Shown: in pieces, positions 61,912-64,000 of the stretch | Layout: each line of letters starts with the position of its first letter | How positions within the stretch are numbered: position 1 is the first letter of the stretch | Source: Anseranas semipalmata | Taxonomy: Eukaryota > Chordata > Aves > Anseriformes > Anseranatidae | Assembly (NCBI GenBank): GCA_013399115.1 | Contig: VXAA01006526.1 | Span: 1,649,938-1,713,937 of the forward strand | Direction of reading: 5' to 3' | DNA: 64,000 nt | Notes under the pieces: generated by a model | Databases searched by the model: none | The model's input: the letters and a program-made list of their open reading frames with translations, nothing else | Told to the model about the DNA's origin: nothing | Translations under genes and position numbers: made by a program

Positions 61912-63369
61912 CTGCAGGATTATGGCTCAGTTACCACTTACGTAGCTGCTTTGTTTTATGGATCTAATCCAATATAAGACAAACGTGCTTAATTACTATG
62001 ATATAAAGGCATCAGTGAGAGGATGCAGTTGATTTTAGTTGTAATCCCATGTAACTAAAGCCCCACAGCCCTGACTGTGGGCAAGGGCAGGAAAGGCCGG
62101 GCTGGAACTGCAGTCTGGGGAGGAGGATCTTTACAGGTCTCAAAAGTTGTTGATGCAGCCCAAGACAGAATCAACTTTCACAGCCATTAAAGCAAGTTGT
62201 GGCGGTGTGCAGCTAGTCTTAACAGCGAGAAGCTTCAGCAATTAGGATTGCATGAAGACTCCTCCTCCCCTAGCCAGCTTCATCGTGAGTCTTGTTCAGG
62301 AGAAGTTTTTGGTCTGCATCTCGCTGTGGTGAGTCCAAGAGGCAGGTCACCTGCCTCAGGGTGATCTCCTCTAATGATTGCCTCTCGCTGATGTTTAGTG
62401 CCTGGGCAGCAGTTGTGATGCTGCCCTGAGACCAGTGCCTTGTTTCACACAATTCCCTGAGAGTCCCAGCGTGGCAGTGAGTTTCTGTTCTTGTTTGACC
62501 AGCTTTGAGTTTAAGCTCTCCCTCCTACAACATGTTCCCTTTCCCTTTAAAGTCTGGGTTTTGGAAGTCCTCTTCATGTACCAGCATTTTTCCCGTGGAG
62601 ATACAGTGGAGGTCATTGTAAGATATCCTGAACATTCAGGCCAAATCAATTATACTTCCGGAGCTTCGTCATGGCAGCAATGTAGTAGAGCAACTTAATG
62701 AAATGTTTATAGCAATGATTGAAGTTCACATTTATCTGAGAGTGGGCAAAGACATCTATAGGATAAGCTATACAGCTCAGCACTGCAACATGACCATGGT
62801 ACAAAGTATATTGTTTGGAAATCTATTGTAGGACATGAAATTTAGCTCTGCAATTTTTCCTTGAGAATTTACACTGACAACTTCTTTATATAAATGAGAC
62901 ACACTTAAAGACATCCTTTGGGCATTCCAGTCCAGTCTGAGTACTTCAGGAAACTGGTGCAGAAAACACAGCCTGTGTATCATTAAAAACAGACAGACTT
63001 TTTCTAGCAGTATGTTTGTGTTGCCTATTCAGATAAGGTAAAACTGGTAACACATTTATCATGTGTTTTGCTATGTCTGTCCTTCTAATGGAGTGCTCTG
63101 AAATGACAGTGTAAAGACTGCAGGTTTATTTCAGCAGAATCCAAAAAGGTTAATTCTTTATTGTTGCAAAAGCAGACAACTGTCCTTATAAGCAGCCTAA
63201 AACAGGACAACACAGAGAAGAGTCCTTTCACACAGTCACTGCAGTTCTTGGGTGGTAAGTTACCTATTTGTAACTCAGGATATGTTGATTTAGTTATGTC
63301 AAACTACAAGAAATATAGAAATATAAAGTGAAAAATTGGCCTCCTCAGCCTGCATTTCTCTTTGTTCCT

Positions 63370-63470
63370 ACCAAAAACAAAAAAACAAAAAACAAAAAAC
63401 AACAACAAAAAAAAAACAAAAAAAAAAACAAAAAAAACAAAAAAAAAACCAAAAAAACCAAAAAAAAACC
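63370..63470. repeat. A-rich low-complexity tract
   Basis: About 100 bases of A runs broken by single C bases. Lysine/asparagine-rich frames across it on the + strand are translations of the repeat, not genes. It could be the decayed A-tail of an insertion, but no recognisable element precedes it. Confidence 0.9.
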
Positions 63471-64000
63471 CGCATGCCTCCCAAAAAAGCCTACATCAAA
63501 GGTAATATATCAATTTGCTAAAATTGCAAATGGAAGTGATTCATCTCTTTCAGATACTGGCTTCCTACTATTAGTTCAGAAACATTGAAGAGGTGTGGGG
63601 GAACTGGAAAGCTCATGTCAATGTTTTTTTTCATTCATAATTCAGTAGGGGTTGGACGCAAACCTGTCAAAGAATTATTGCAGTTGATTGCAACAGGATT
63701 GTACTATCCAGCCCTTTGCTGCACAGGCAGAGAAAAGAAGAGCTTAGAAGCAATATACAGCCACATGGTGCAATTTTCAGTCAAATCATAGCCAAATCCT
63801 TCTGACCTTGCTCAAGCATCAGGCTGATTCCAGATGAAGACAGCAAAATCGTTTGCAGTGATTCAGAAATGTTCAATGAAGTTTCTTGGTCAGTACCACA
63901 GAAGGATGACTAGAACAAGTTTAAATTGGCAGATTTGGATGTCTTGCACTCCACAAAACTGCAAAGTTTTTTTAAAAGGCCTTCTCTGGCCTTGTGATGC

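Larger units (their letters stand above)
56100..64000. other. Unresolved region, no established gene
   Basis: Apart from the speculative minus-strand exons, no gene is recognised. Gene order remembered from other vertebrates (ACTR3, SLC35F5, GPR39, LYPD1) would place GPR39 next, but no seven-helix receptor frame is visible, so it probably starts beyond the right edge. The stretch contains T and A homopolymers and four closely spaced AATCAAGT-like words at 60050-60092. Confidence 0.4.

Noticed and set aside
62270..62460. Minus-strand frame with motif AAQALNISERQSLEEITLRQ and a gtgacc donor
   Set aside because: It looks coding, but its phases fit neither neighbour in the hypothetical minus-strand gene and its acceptor is weak, so it is not included.
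62525..62640. Minus-strand segment with motif ISYNDLHCISTGKMLVHEED and a gtagga donor of phase 2
   Set aside because: It could precede the exon at 61911, but its acceptor is poor and it overlaps an equally good + strand exon, so the evidence cancels.
63328..63588. Lysine-rich frames on the + strand
   Set aside because: They are translations of the A-rich tract and lack any protein-like character outside it.
43000..64000. GPR39 exon expected from conserved gene order
   Set aside because: No seven-helix receptor frame or recognisable motif was found on either strand; it probably lies to the right of the window.
1..64000. tRNA, rRNA, CRISPR arrays, operons or viral genes
   Set aside because: No cloverleaf with A and B boxes, no spaced direct repeats and no recognisable viral frames were seen; the sequence is vertebrate nuclear DNA.

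Overview
The window is vertebrate nuclear DNA, almost certainly from a bird. It is AT-rich, with compact GT-AG introns, two minus-oriented CR1 LINE tails of the avian type (CR1 is the dominant bird and reptile retrotransposon), and no mammalian Alu or L1. Nothing bacterial or viral was recognised.

The one securely identified gene is SLC35F5, a ten-helix solute carrier of the SLC35 nucleotide-sugar-transporter superfamily, on the + strand. Thirteen coding exons between 21987 and 40532 were traced by hand. Each has GT-AG boundaries and matching codon phases, giving 480 residues from the first visible in-frame ATG. The usual 5' end (roughly 44 residues in mammals) is not visible and probably lies in the 650-base assembly gap at 12308-12957, which sits in a CpG-rich promoter-like segment. 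A 71-base candidate exon at 15122-15192 splices in phase and would give an alternative short N-terminus. The 3' UTR may be split by an intron (donor at 40540, acceptor before 41389), with AATAAA signals from 42329 on.

Layout: 1-180 CpG island edge with a YY1-type motif, probably the promoter of a neighbouring gene. From conserved vertebrate gene order as remembered this is most likely ACTR3, but no exon of it is visible. 180-12000 intergenic, no gene recognised. 12000-13050 CpG-rich SLC35F5 promoter with the gap. 13050-21986 first intron, with the two CR1 tails and a 14-bp microsatellite. 21987-40532 SLC35F5 coding exons. 41389 to at least 42450 probable 3' UTR. 43-55 kb intergenic, AT-rich, with poly-T tracts. 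55.2-56.1 kb small CpG-rich island. 55.5-64 kb unresolved.

The most interesting unexplained signal is on the minus strand between 61911 and 55575. Four exon-like segments join with consistent phases and end in a hydrophobic helix and a stop. I do not recognise the product, and it could be a chance assembly. Splice-like exons can be found on both strands here, so it is offered as a hypothesis with a clear RNA test.
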